14,235 nt of DNA from Caldivirga sp. UBA161 (GTDB lineage Archaea > Thermoproteota > Thermoprotei > Thermoproteales > Thermocladiaceae), in assembly GCF_002506515.1 (NCBI RefSeq), contig NZ_DAXS01000013.1, positions 1,836 through 16,070 on the forward strand, read 5' to 3'. The position numbers and the translations under genes are program-made. Positions within the stretch are counted from its first letter, which is position 1. Each line of letters opens with the position of its first letter. This document shows positions 1 through 6,730 of the stretch, piece by piece. Below the pieces are notes generated by a model that did not search any database, was not told the DNA's origin, and saw only the letters and a program-made list of their open reading frames with translations.

Positions 1-2
1 AG

Positions 3-462
3 CCCCATGAGCGTTTAATGAATATGAGCTTGAGGTTTAGGCTGCTTATGGTTACCGTAGGGCTGTTTCATTGTTTACCGTGAGGCTTGCCTTCATGCCT
101 AGGCACCTCCCTGGTGCTATTGTTGGCTTTAGTGGTGCTGATTATGAGCTTCTTGGCTATTACAATGATGACGCCACCATACCCGGCAACTTAATGATTA
201 TCCTCTACTATCATCTTCACGGTGACGTTGAGTTACGGCACAATCATTTACATATCATTCCCAGTAAGCATAATTAATGAAGCGTTGAGCACATTCTCGA
301 AGTTGCCAAATCCGAATAATGCAATGATAATGGGTGTTACGTTAACGTAATTCCCCTCAATCAAAGCCGCTGACACAGCCTATGAAGCTGGCTTCCTAAT
401 AATACACCTAACGCCTAATGATGCTGGCTATTGTCATAGCCCTGATTGTTGAGGGACCTTAG
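3..462 (+). pseudogene. Remnant of a membrane transporter gene, probably major facilitator superfamily (C-terminal part)
   Basis: No intact reading frame explains this stretch, but one frame (codons starting at positions divisible by 3) gives membrane-protein-like sequence across four in-frame stops (81, 192, 195, 348). Fragments are a basic then hydrophobic start (MSLRFRLLMVTVGLF, from 24), a hydrophobic helix (LVLLLALVVLIMSFLAIT), then TIIFTVTLSYGTIIYISFP followed by SIINEALSTF and NPNNAMIMGVTLT, and after the stop at 348 TAYEAGFLII. Near 420 the reading shifts by one base to LAIVIALIVEGP and a stop at 460-462. The pattern of long helices joined by short polar loops, with the NAMIMGV...YEAGFLII ending, resembles the last helices of MFS multidrug or sugar carriers; that family call is from memory and is inference. 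The gene probably began before the window. An alternative is a heavily diverged ABC-2 permease. A 68-codon open frame at 71-277 runs over it in another frame and is probably chance. Confidence 0.6.
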
Positions 463-468
463 GCATGA

Positions 469-554
469 TGCCGGGGCCGGGATTTGAACCCGGGCCCCCT
501 TGCGGGGACGGGATCTCCAGTCCCGCGCCTTGGACCAGGCTCGGCCACCCCGGC
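469..554 (-). tRNA. tRNA-Ser (anticodon GGA), intronless
   Basis: The reverse complement folds into a class II tRNA. The acceptor stem is GCCGGGG (548-554) with CCCCGGC (470-476); T8 and G9 follow; the D arm is GCC...GGC. The anticodon arm is CGGGA-CTGGAGA-TCCCG, giving anticodon GGA (reads UCC/UCU, serine). The long variable arm is CCCC-GCAA-GGGG, and the T arm is CCGGG-TTCAAAT-CCCGG (477-493). No CCA is encoded. The discriminator base (469) is A, which is odd because archaeal tRNA-Ser that I recall have G there and tRNA-Leu have A; see findings. There is no intron, although tRNA introns are frequent in Thermoproteales. A TATA box lies about 30 bases upstream. Confidence 0.95.
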
Positions 555-579
555 TATATTGTCTTACTGAAACTTGGTC

Positions 580-588
580 ATATAAAGT
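580..588 (-). promoter_or_regulatory. TATA box of the tRNA-Ser gene
   Basis: On the minus strand this reads CTTTATATG and is centred about 30 bases before the tRNA 5' end at 554, the usual archaeal spacing. A-rich sequence (GGGAAAA) sits just upstream as a possible BRE. Confidence 0.7.
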
Positions 589-642
589 TTTCCCATCATT
601 AACTCCTTAACCTTAACTTAGTACTACTGTACTTACGCATGA

Positions 643-659
643 AACATGTAACTCATGTT
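643..659. repeat. Short perfect inverted repeat in the tRNA/surface-protein spacer
   Basis: AACATG, five bases, CATGTT. It lies in the 400-base divergent spacer (555-958) between the tRNA gene and the surface-protein gene. It could be a regulator site, but the arms are only 6 bases and the spacer is AT-rich, so chance is possible. Confidence 0.4.
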
Positions 660-694
660 AATGATACATGAAGCTGAGGCGTTATTTCCTACAC

Positions 695-758
695 TAAACT
701 TCTCAAAGTATTATCTAGAAGTGAAGTTTAATTTCAAGCTAATTAAATAGCTCTTGAA
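695..758. repeat. Two consecutive inverted repeats (stem-loops) upstream of the surface-protein gene
   Basis: The first pairs TAAACTTC (695-702) with GAAGTTTA (723-730), 8 of 8 bases, around a 20-base spacer. The second pairs TTCAAG (733-738) with CTTGAA (753-758), with two further pairs inside (CT 739-740 with AG 749-750) and an 8-base AT loop. Two good hairpins only 2 bases apart in non-coding DNA suggest a function (terminator, operator or small RNA), but nothing in the sequence decides which. The rest of 590-890 shows no gene. Confidence 0.5.
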
Positions 759-893
759 TAATGCACATTCCTAACCAAACTTTACTGACTTATGGTTTCA
801 TTAATTATAATTACTGCATTACTTGCATAACTGTAGTTACTTTATTTAAGTTAAAAAGGAATTTGAAAGATTTTGCTAATTTACTTTATACAG

Positions 894-908
894 AAAAGTT
901 TATTAATA
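894..908 (+). promoter_or_regulatory. BRE/TATA-type promoter of the surface-protein gene
   Basis: Purine-rich GAAAAG is followed by TTTATTAATA (899-908), a good archaeal BRE plus TATA box. Transcription would start near 927-931, leaving a leader of about 30 bases that carries the ribosome binding site at 947. Confidence 0.6.
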
Positions 909-946
909 TACATTTTTATTAAATCAAGTGAGTCGCATGATTTCAC

Positions 947-952
947 GAGGAG
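947..952 (+). promoter_or_regulatory. Ribosome binding site deciding a TTG start
   Basis: GAGGAG lies 6 bases before TTG at 959. The nearby ATG at 938 opens a frame that stops after 10 codons, so the TTG is the likely start. With the TATA position this makes the gene leadered, unlike the leaderless genes at 5619 and 6679. Confidence 0.7.
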
Positions 953-958
953 TTTTAA

Positions 959-3900
959 TTGAACAGTAAAAAATACGGTAAACTTACCTTAGTAATCCTA
1001 TTAACAGTTACCTTCATTATCATGCTTAGTATTAATAATGCTTTAGCTTTAGGTCAAAATTCACCTGAAAATGGAGTGTCAGCACCAAAGGAGTACACCA
1101 TAACATTCACTGAATCTGGGCTACCCCAGGGTACCCAATGGTCCATAACCCTTAATAATGAGGTTACTGAATCCTCCAGCGGTAATTCAATAGTTTTCTA
1201 CGTTAATAATGGCACATATGACTTTAGCGTTAGTTCAATAAATGGCTACTCAGTTTCACCATCATCAGGTAGTGTGACGGTTAATGGTGAAAACGTAACA
1301 GTCCCAATATCATTCACCGCTGAGACTCATTCAGTAACATTCACTGAAACCGGATTACCTACAGGCACTAAGTGGAGTGTTACGTTAACATTCACAGTGA
1401 CTATCAAGGGTACACCACATACCAGTAGTTGGACCGAAAGCTCCACGGCTAATAAAATAGTGTTCAATAACTTGGTTAATTGGCAATACGGCTACACAGT
1501 ATCAAGCAATGGCTATGTGGCCTCACCCTCAAGTGGCTCAGTGAGTGTGAGCAATAATAATCCCACCGTGTCAATCGTGTTTAAGCCCGCTAAGTATGAA
1601 GTTTGGTTTATAAGTAACTCGGACTCATGCTCATGGACTATCACGCTCATTAATGGCAGTGGAAAACTTTACGGTTCACCACACCAGCTAGCTAATGGTT
1701 CATACGCCTTAAGCCTCACCCTAGCCAACGGCAACTACTCCTGGAGTCTGATTCAAACCCCACCCAAGATCTGCGGTTACTTAGATTTACCACGGGGTGG
1801 AGTAGTTAAGGTTAATGATAGTGACACCTCAGTTCACATAAGTGAAATCCCAGCTAACCACTATGTTATCTTCATTGAATCTGGTTTACCTCAGGGCATG
1901 GGGTGGAGTGTGATGCTTAATGGAACAACAATAAACTATGATGCCTTCAACTCAAGCGATACCGATGAGATAACCTTCACTCTGCCTGAAGGTACTTATA
2001 AGTATTGGGTTAATGCAGGTAATAATTACTACGCCATCAATGAAACTGGGGAAATATACATTGGTGGTTCATTGAATAACGGGTATAGCCTATTTGAAAC
2101 CTTTAATATAGTATTTAAGCATTCGGCATTAAGCATATACTCACAGTACTCAGGCTACTTCTTCACTAATTTTAATGAATCAAATACATTCTACGTTAAT
2201 GCATCGTATAGTGGCCTAACACCAGTTAAGGTTAATGGTTCAATAGGTAATCTAATCCTTGATTTCACCTATAATAAGACTATTGGCCTTTGGCAAGCGG
2301 TGGTGAATGTAGGTGATCTGCGGCCTGGTGTAAATGAATTAGTGACTTACGTAACCTATAAGGCAGGTAACAACTTGATTACATTCACTAGGAATTACAC
2401 CATTACTGTGGTTCAAGTACCATCCCTAATGGTTGCATTAAGTGGGAAATACTCCTTTACGTTTCAGGACGCTGAGGTGACGAGTAGGGTGACGTTTAAG
2501 AACCAGGGTAATTCACTTTACGGTAACTCATACACGGTAAGCTTAACCGTTAACGTTACGTGGAGTCCATTCGACGAGGATGTAAGCACTGATTACGTTG
2601 GCGGTAACCTTAATCCAATGCCCATTGAATTTAATCTTGCCGTAACCTTAAGCTCAAGGGGCAGTATGACTATTAATGGGACACTTTCACAAAGCCTGAA
2701 CGGTAGTATAGCCTCAGTTAAGGTTAATGAACAATTAGCCGTATCAGCAGTAGGTAGCTTAAGTATTAATTACACTACATGGAGCATTAAACTCAATGAT
2801 ATTGATGTTGAAATCGCTGCATCAATATCAGGTTCATACATAATACCAACCCCATGGAGTATCAATATTAATCTCGCCGGCTACAGCATCAACATAGGAT
2901 TAACAGTAACCTTAACAGTGAGCGCTAATGCCAACGTTAACGTTTACTTAACCCCAACCAGTAATCCATCAGGTGAATTATTCAGTGGAATACCGTTAAC
3001 TGTTGGTGAAATTGAGGGCTCAGTGAGTGTACCATTCACTGTGAGTGCAGCATTAAGTGGCGAATATAATGGCATCGGCTTCTCCACCGGCTTAAGTGGT
3101 ACTGTTACAGTGGGTATTGGGCTTCAGGCAGGTAGTAGCATAGTTAGGGGAGGTAACTTAACCGGTGTTGTTAAGGTTTTTGGTTCACTTAACTTAGTTT
3201 GCTTCAGTGAAACCTTCACGTTTAACTTACTGGGGCCTGGAGTCATATACCAGTGGGGTAACCCAGATCCAGTGATTGACAACACTAACGCTCCTACATC
3301 ATTATCATTAAGGCCAATGAACATATGTGGCCTTAAGCCTAAGCCCAATTCACGCCAGAGTGGTAGCGGTGACCCAATTACTTGGATTAATGGTTCAACC
3401 CTCGGTACATTGGTTAATGGATTACCATTCGGTTACGGTTACTCAGCAGCATCAGTAGGTAATTTAACATACGTTTACTACACTTATGCACAGGGTGATG
3501 CGGCTTGGATTAATGGTTTAATCCTTAACAATACGGTAGCCACTCAAGCCCCGCTACCTAACATACATTCCCTTGGGGTTGCTTCACCATTCGCATTCGT
3601 TACTAATGATTCATTAATAATGCTGTGGGACTCTGTGCCAGTGGCGTCAAACTATACGCTAAGTAACTTAACCATAGTGCTTCAATATTCTAGGCTAATT
3701 AATGGGAAGTGGATTAAGCCAGTTAACGTAACGGGAAGTGGATTAGCATTATCATACTTCACTGATGGTGATTACATCTACGTAATATGGAGTAGGGGAT
3801 TCAATTACTCAAGCACATTAATCCTAACCTATAGCCTAAGTAGCCTTAAACCAGTGGTAAATTACTCGATTCCAGACTTATACATGATTTACGGTGCATG

Positions 3901-5068
3901 GCATGGTGTAATCATTGTGAAGCTACTTAATGGTTCCCTAATACTCATTAAGAATAGGTCAATAATTCCTCTAGTTAATGCAACTGATGCCGGTTTCAAT
4001 AATGGGGAATTCTACATACTCTTCACTAATGAGACTCTTAGGCTCACCGGTATTATTAATGCATCAATGCAATTACCGAATGGTATTAATCTAGTTTACC
4101 CATTGATTAAAGGCGGTAAATTAATTATTGCTGCAGCATCAGTTAATAGGTTATTCACGTACCTATGGAATGGCTCCCTGATTAAACTTAGGAGCGTTCC
4201 AGTGGGATTAGTAATTAGCCTTGAGGCTGCCGCCAGTGGTAATCACTTATATGCAATAGCTTCAAACGCCACAAAGTACTTTAATGAATCAAGCCTAACC
4301 GCATTAATTCAACCCCTTGAGATTAATGAACCATTAATAAGTCTCAATGCTACTCAATCATCAGTGAGGATTAGTTGGATTATTAATTCCCCGGAATATT
4401 ATAATGTTTCGAACGTTGTTTTAAGTGAGTTTCTTAACGGATCACTAGTAATGAGGAATACCACTGATTACAATGGGTTATTAATGATACCAATTAATGA
4501 ACCTGGAACCTACACCTTTACTGTGATTGAGTATTCGCCGCTTGGTTCAGGGGTAGGCGTTAGTAATGTAACTTACCGTGAGGTTACTTTTAAGGCCAGT
4601 GGTTTACCCAATGGTAAGGAGTGGGGTGTTGAATTAGGTGGTGTAACTAAGGTGAGTAATACAAGTAAGATAACGTTCCTACTACCCGCTGGGGTATATG
4701 AATATGTCATTCAAACACCAGTTAACTATACAGTGAATCAAATACAAGGTTCCATTAACGCATCTGTGAACACAATCATTAACATTGATTTAATTAATGA
4801 AGTTAAAGCACCGATTACGTTAACATCAGTAAGCACAGCCACAAGCACCATAACATACACTGCTACGGTTACTTCAACCATAACCACCATTTCAACACTA
4901 ACCACCACCTCAGTGAGCATAATGACTAGTACCGTAGCCAGTACGTTAACCCTAATGAGGCAGGTTATGGGTAATGGCCAATTCACAGTAATTTCAGTAT
5001 CAATTATGGTAATCATAATTATAGTAGTGCTGATATTAAGACATAATAAGTCTAATATTAATAGTTAA
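959..5068 (+). CDS. Large secreted, C-terminally anchored cell-surface protein with repeated beta modules
   Basis: This 1369-residue protein has no catalytic motif that I recognise. Residues 1-31 look like a signal peptide: KK, a hydrophobic core LVILLTVTFIIML, then ALA. About 80-residue beta modules start with a 'VTFTExGLPxGxxWSVTLN' motif at residues 46, 124 and 302, with a degenerate copy at about 213 and another full copy at about 1207. This module is common in secreted proteins of thermoacidophilic archaea. Residues 390-830 are beta-rich with many NxS/T sequons. Residues 850-1190 have short repeats of aromatic and Asp/Asn turns that could be a beta-propeller (inference). Residues 1284-1332 are a Thr/Ser-rich stalk, then one membrane helix (about 1342-1360) and a short basic tail (RHNKSNINS). 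The layout fits a glycosylated S-layer-associated protein or adhesin outside the cell. The start is TTG, supported by GAGGAG upstream. The gene stands alone, convergent with the zinc-ribbon gene. Confidence 0.85.
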   Translation: MNSKKYGKLTLVILLTVTFIIMLSINNALALGQNSPENGVSAPKEYTITFTESGLPQGTQWSITLNNEVTESSSGNSIVFYVNNGTYDFSVSSINGYSVSPSSGSVTVNGENVTVPISFTAETHSVTFTETGLPTGTKWSVTLTFTVTIKGTPHTSSWTESSTANKIVFNNLVNWQYGYTVSSNGYVASPSSGSVSVSNNNPTVSIVFKPAKYEVWFISNSDSCSWTITLINGSGKLYGSPHQLANGSYALSLTLANGNYSWSLIQTPPKICGYLDLPRGGVVKVNDSDTSVHISEIPANHYVIFIESGLPQGMGWSVMLNGTTINYDAFNSSDTDEITFTLPEGTYKYWVNAGNNYYAINETGEIYIGGSLNNGYSLFETFNIVFKHSALSIYSQYSGYFFTNFNESNTFYVNASYSGLTPVKVNGSIGNLILDFTYNKTIGLWQAVVNVGDLRPGVNELVTYVTYKAGNNLITFTRNYTITVVQVPSLMVALSGKYSFTFQDAEVTSRVTFKNQGNSLYGNSYTVSLTVNVTWSPFDEDVSTDYVGGNLNPMPIEFNLAVTLSSRGSMTINGTLSQSLNGSIASVKVNEQLAVSAVGSLSINYTTWSIKLNDIDVEIAASISGSYIIPTPWSININLAGYSINIGLTVTLTVSANANVNVYLTPTSNPSGELFSGIPLTVGEIEGSVSVPFTVSAALSGEYNGIGFSTGLSGTVTVGIGLQAGSSIVRGGNLTGVVKVFGSLNLVCFSETFTFNLLGPGVIYQWGNPDPVIDNTNAPTSLSLRPMNICGLKPKPNSRQSGSGDPITWINGSTLGTLVNGLPFGYGYSAASVGNLTYVYYTYAQGDAAWINGLILNNTVATQAPLPNIHSLGVASPFAFVTNDSLIMLWDSVPVASNYTLSNLTIVLQYSRLINGKWIKPVNVTGSGLALSYFTDGDYIYVIWSRGFNYSSTLILTYSLSSLKPVVNYSIPDLYMIYGAWHGVIIVKLLNGSLILIKNRSIIPLVNATDAGFNNGEFYILFTNETLRLTGIINASMQLPNGINLVYPLIKGGKLIIAAASVNRLFTYLWNGSLIKLRSVPVGLVISLEAAASGNHLYAIASNATKYFNESSLTALIQPLEINEPLISLNATQSSVRISWIINSPEYYNVSNVVLSEFLNGSLVMRNTTDYNGLLMIPINEPGTYTFTVIEYSPLGSGVGVSNVTYREVTFKASGLPNGKEWGVELGGVTKVSNTSKITFLLPAGVYEYVIQTPVNYTVNQIQGSINASVNTIINIDLINEVKAPITLTSVSTATSTITYTATVTSTITTISTLTTTSVSIMTSTVASTLTLMRQVMGNGQFTVISVSIMVIIIIVVLILRHNKSNINS
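1094..2119 (+). repeat. N-terminal protein-level repeat array (three full modules and one degenerate)
   Basis: Modules at residues 46-119, 124-208, about 213-300 (degenerate, motif reduced to YEVWFIS...CSWTITL) and 302-387. Each has TFTExGLPxGxxWSVTLN at the start, a middle strand with an aromatic residue near NGTY/PEGTY, and a closing hydrophobic strand such as ISF or IVF. A further copy lies at about 4577-4790, next to the stalk. The DNA of the copies has diverged, so the duplication is old. Confidence 0.75.
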
Positions 5069-5193
5069 TCAGATTAATTCATAGTTTAAATCTAAACATT
5101 TATTTAACTTATGAAAATAAATCATACCTAATACATTACCTAGTTAATATCATAAACTCAATTTAAGCCCCTAAGGTGCATTTAATGCTCCGG

Positions 5194-5619
5194 TTAAGTA
5201 ACCTTAATTGAGCTTAAGTACTCATTAACACACGCTATGACCGCCTTACTGTACCTATCCAAGAAGGACTGGCCCTTAAGCCTTAGGTTAGGTTCCGCTT
5301 GAGTTAAGGCATTCTTAACGACCCTACTTATCCTCTCTGCATCAAGTGTACCACTGTACTTAGCTAGTATGGGTTTAATGCGCTCACAGTCGCCAGCATT
5401 CTCAAATACCTCCCTAAGTTCACTTAGCAGCTTCTCCTTAGCAGCCTCAACCTCAGTCCAATGTATTAGCTTTCCATTAACCTCAATGTACCCACTTGGC
5501 ACCAGGTTAGGTACCCACACGTACCCGCATTCGAGGCACTTCAGTTGGAATTGACCACCGGCAATTATCCCGACCTTGGTTGAGCCGCATTTAGGGCATC
5601 TTAACCCCTCCCTATGCAT
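5194..5619 (-). CDS. Zinc-ribbon protein of unknown function
   Basis: 141 residues. Near the N-terminus is a four-cysteine zinc ribbon, CPKCG (C8, C11) and CLECG (C28, C31), that is CX2C-X16-CX2C with the typical Gly after each knuckle. After it come a short strand region (to about 52) and a mainly helical, charged domain (about 55-137). Such ribbons occur in archaeal transcription, translation and nucleic-acid-binding proteins, but the C-terminal domain does not let me name a family. The ATG at 5617-5619 is 27 bases from a TATA box, so the mRNA is probably leaderless. It is convergent with the surface-protein gene and divergent from the candidate RNA at 5671. Two further cysteines (78, 130) are not in a motif. 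Confidence 0.8.
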   Translation of the reverse strand: MHREGLRCPKCGSTKVGIIAGGQFQLKCLECGYVWVPNLVPSGYIEVNGKLIHWTEVEAAKEKLLSELREVFENAGDCERIKPILAKYSGTLDAERISRVVKNALTQAEPNLRLKGQSFLDRYSKAVIACVNEYLSSIKVT

Positions 5620-5641
5620 TAGTTTTTAACTAAACTAAAGA

Positions 5642-5650
5642 TTTATAAAA
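5642..5650. promoter_or_regulatory. TATA box, possibly shared in both directions
   Basis: TTTATAAAA on the plus strand is TTTTATAAA on the minus strand, so it is a near-symmetric TATA element. Leftward it sits 27 bases before the zinc-ribbon ATG; rightward it sits about 26 bases before the first base of the folded segment at 5671. Both spacings are standard for archaeal TBP/TFB promoters. The leftward use is the safer call. Confidence 0.6.
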
Positions 5651-5670
5651 CACTAACCGATGCAGTAACT

Positions 5671-5733
5671 GGACCAGGCTAAGAGGGGTATGATCCCCCC
5701 TATGAAGCCTGGGGACGAGCCGCGGGGCTTGTA
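5671..5733 (+). ncRNA. Candidate small structured RNA (two hairpins)
   Basis: A GC-rich island in an AT-rich spacer, with no open frame. Hairpin A pairs CCAGGCT (5674-5680) with AGCCTGG (5706-5712); inside it GGGG (5685-5688) pairs with part of CCCCCC (5695-5700). The internal loop (AAGA facing TATGA) resembles a kink-turn but has extra A residues. Hairpin B pairs ACGAGCC (5715-5721) with GGCTTGT (5726-5732), one G-U, closed by a GCGG tetraloop. The TATA box at 5642 would place the start at about 5671. I see no C/D boxes, no ACA tail at the right distance and no tRNA T-arm, so the class is unknown. The strand is inferred from the promoter. Confidence 0.5.
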
Positions 5734-5768
5734 ATGTTCATTCCAATTATGCATAAGTCCCCTACCAC

Positions 5769-5778
5769 ATTATTTAAG
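5769..5778 (+). promoter_or_regulatory. TATA-like box upstream of the larger candidate RNA
   Basis: TTATTTAAG, centred about 27 bases before 5801. It is followed at once by TAAGTACAGT (5781-5790), the reverse complement of a 10-mer that recurs in other spacers (see findings). Confidence 0.45.
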
Positions 5779-5800
5779 CCTAAGTACAGTACTATTCAGG

Positions 5801-6050
5801 GCTAGTAAAGTACTGGCCTCCCCGCCTTGAAGGAGGTGAGGCACCGAGGTCTCAGGTTACCCCACTTTGATGGGTGCCACTGGATAGGGTATTATGACTC
5901 ACGTCCTGCCGTTCTGCATTGCTGCATAGGCAATGTAGGCTCCTAGCCTTGAACAGCCGTAGTCAAGTAGAGTGAGTGGCCCTCAATGTATCAACGCATT
6001 TGCGCAGCACCTCCGAAAAGTGAAAGCGAATTTGAAGAGGGGGAGGCCAT
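5801..6050 (+). ncRNA. Candidate structured RNA of about 240 bases
   Basis: There is no coding frame, but several nested complementary segments can form together. P1: 5814-5823 with 6040-6049 (10 pairs, core GGCCTCCCC/GGGGAGGCC). P2: GGAGGTG (5832-5838) with CACCTCC (6008-6014). P3 hairpin: GGCACC (5840-5845) with GGTGCC (5873-5878). A split helix: AGGG (5886-5889) and ACTCAC (5897-5902) with GTGAGT (5972-5977) and CCCT (5980-5983). Inside it are a hairpin TGCATTGC (5915-5922)/GCAATGTA (5930-5937) and another CTTGA (5948-5952)/TCAAG (5963-5967). The P1-P2-P3 order recalls RNase P RNA, and Thermoproteales have a reduced (type T) form, but I cannot find the GAGGAAA- and ACAGAA-like conserved blocks. 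The SRP RNA motif GGAAGGGAGCA is also absent. The strand is inferred from the TATA-like box at 5769. Confidence 0.55.
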
Positions 6051-6097
6051 TCCATTGAAGTAGTGTAGTCCAGCGTTCACACTGTATGGTGGAGCCC

Positions 6098-6679
6098 CTA
6101 GAGTAATGTGATTAGAATTGGGGTTAATGTGATGGCAAGTAGCCCTGAGGTTAACCCAAGCAGTACACCGCCTATTACGTCTGTTAAGTAATGTGCATTT
6201 AAGTAAACCCTAGATGCAGCCACCAGTATTGCCTCAGTTAAGAGTATTAATGATACAGCCTTATTAAGAACCATGAGTACTACTAATGCACCACTAAAGG
6301 TCACAGCAGCATGGCCACTGGGGTATGAGAAGCCGCTGGCTGCAAGTATTGGCTTACCGTAGCCGACCTCGTAGGGTCTTCGGCGCCTCACAAGTAACCT
6401 AGTTACTCCACCAATAATGTAGGCCAACGTTATTGATAATGTTAACTCAGTGAAGGGAACCCATAGCCTCAATACCAGTAGCCCCAAATCCACGAGGCCC
6501 CATGTGTAGAATCTACCGTACCTAGTCAATAGTATTGCAGTATAGTCCAATGGCCTGGGCCTATTAATGCCTGTAATTAATGAAGCCACTGCTGAATCAA
6601 TCCTATTAATGGGTTTAATGTACACCATCAACGTAATGGCTACGTAAGCTAATCCAGTTGCTAATAATGCATAATACAT
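6098..6679 (-). CDS. PAP2-family membrane phosphatase
   Basis: 193 residues with all three motifs of the PAP2/acid phosphatase superfamily: RLLVRRRRP (R94-x6-R101-P102), PSGH (120-123), and SR-x5-H-x3-D (S156, R157, H163, D167). H123 and H163 are the expected acid/base and nucleophile residues. Hydrophobic stretches at about 1-20, 62-95, 125-155 and 168-192 make it an integral membrane protein with its active site at the membrane face. Family members remove phosphate from lipid or polyprenyl phosphates; here undecaprenyl-like or dolichyl carriers are plausible but unproven. The length is normal for compact archaeal members. The ATG at 6677-6679 lies about 25 bases after a TATA box, so the mRNA is probably leaderless. 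It is transcribed in the same direction as nop5 upstream, but with its own promoter. Confidence 0.92.
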   Translation of the reverse strand: MYYALLATGLAYVAITLMVYIKPINRIDSAVASLITGINRPRPLDYTAILLTRYGRFYTWGLVDLGLLVLRLWVPFTELTLSITLAYIIGGVTRLLVRRRRPYEVGYGKPILAASGFSYPSGHAAVTFSGALVVLMVLNKAVSLILLTEAILVAASRVYLNAHYLTDVIGGVLLGLTSGLLAITLTPILITLL

Positions 6680-6700
6680 TATTGGCTTAACCCAGGGGAG

Positions 6701-6708
6701 TATATAGG
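6701..6708 (-). promoter_or_regulatory. TATA box of the PAP2 phosphatase gene
   Basis: CCTATATA on the minus strand, centred about 25 bases before the ATG at 6679. This predicts a start of transcription at or next to the initiation codon, and no Shine-Dalgarno site is seen. Confidence 0.65.
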
Positions 6709-6730
6709 TATTATCTTAATTTAAGGATTC

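Noticed and set aside
71..277. 68-codon open frame at the left edge
   Set aside because: Its product is His/Tyr-rich and unlike a known protein, while another frame over the same bases gives membrane-protein-like sequence; it is best explained as a by-product of the decayed gene.
4738..5016. Antisense open frame of 92 residues rich in Val/Met/Thr
   Set aside because: It is the mirror of the Thr/Ser-rich stalk codons of the surface protein.
5801..6050. Assignment as RNase P or SRP RNA
   Set aside because: The helix order is suggestive for RNase P, but the conserved blocks (GAGGAAA, ACAGAA; GGAAGGGAGCA for SRP) are not visible on either strand, so I leave it unassigned.
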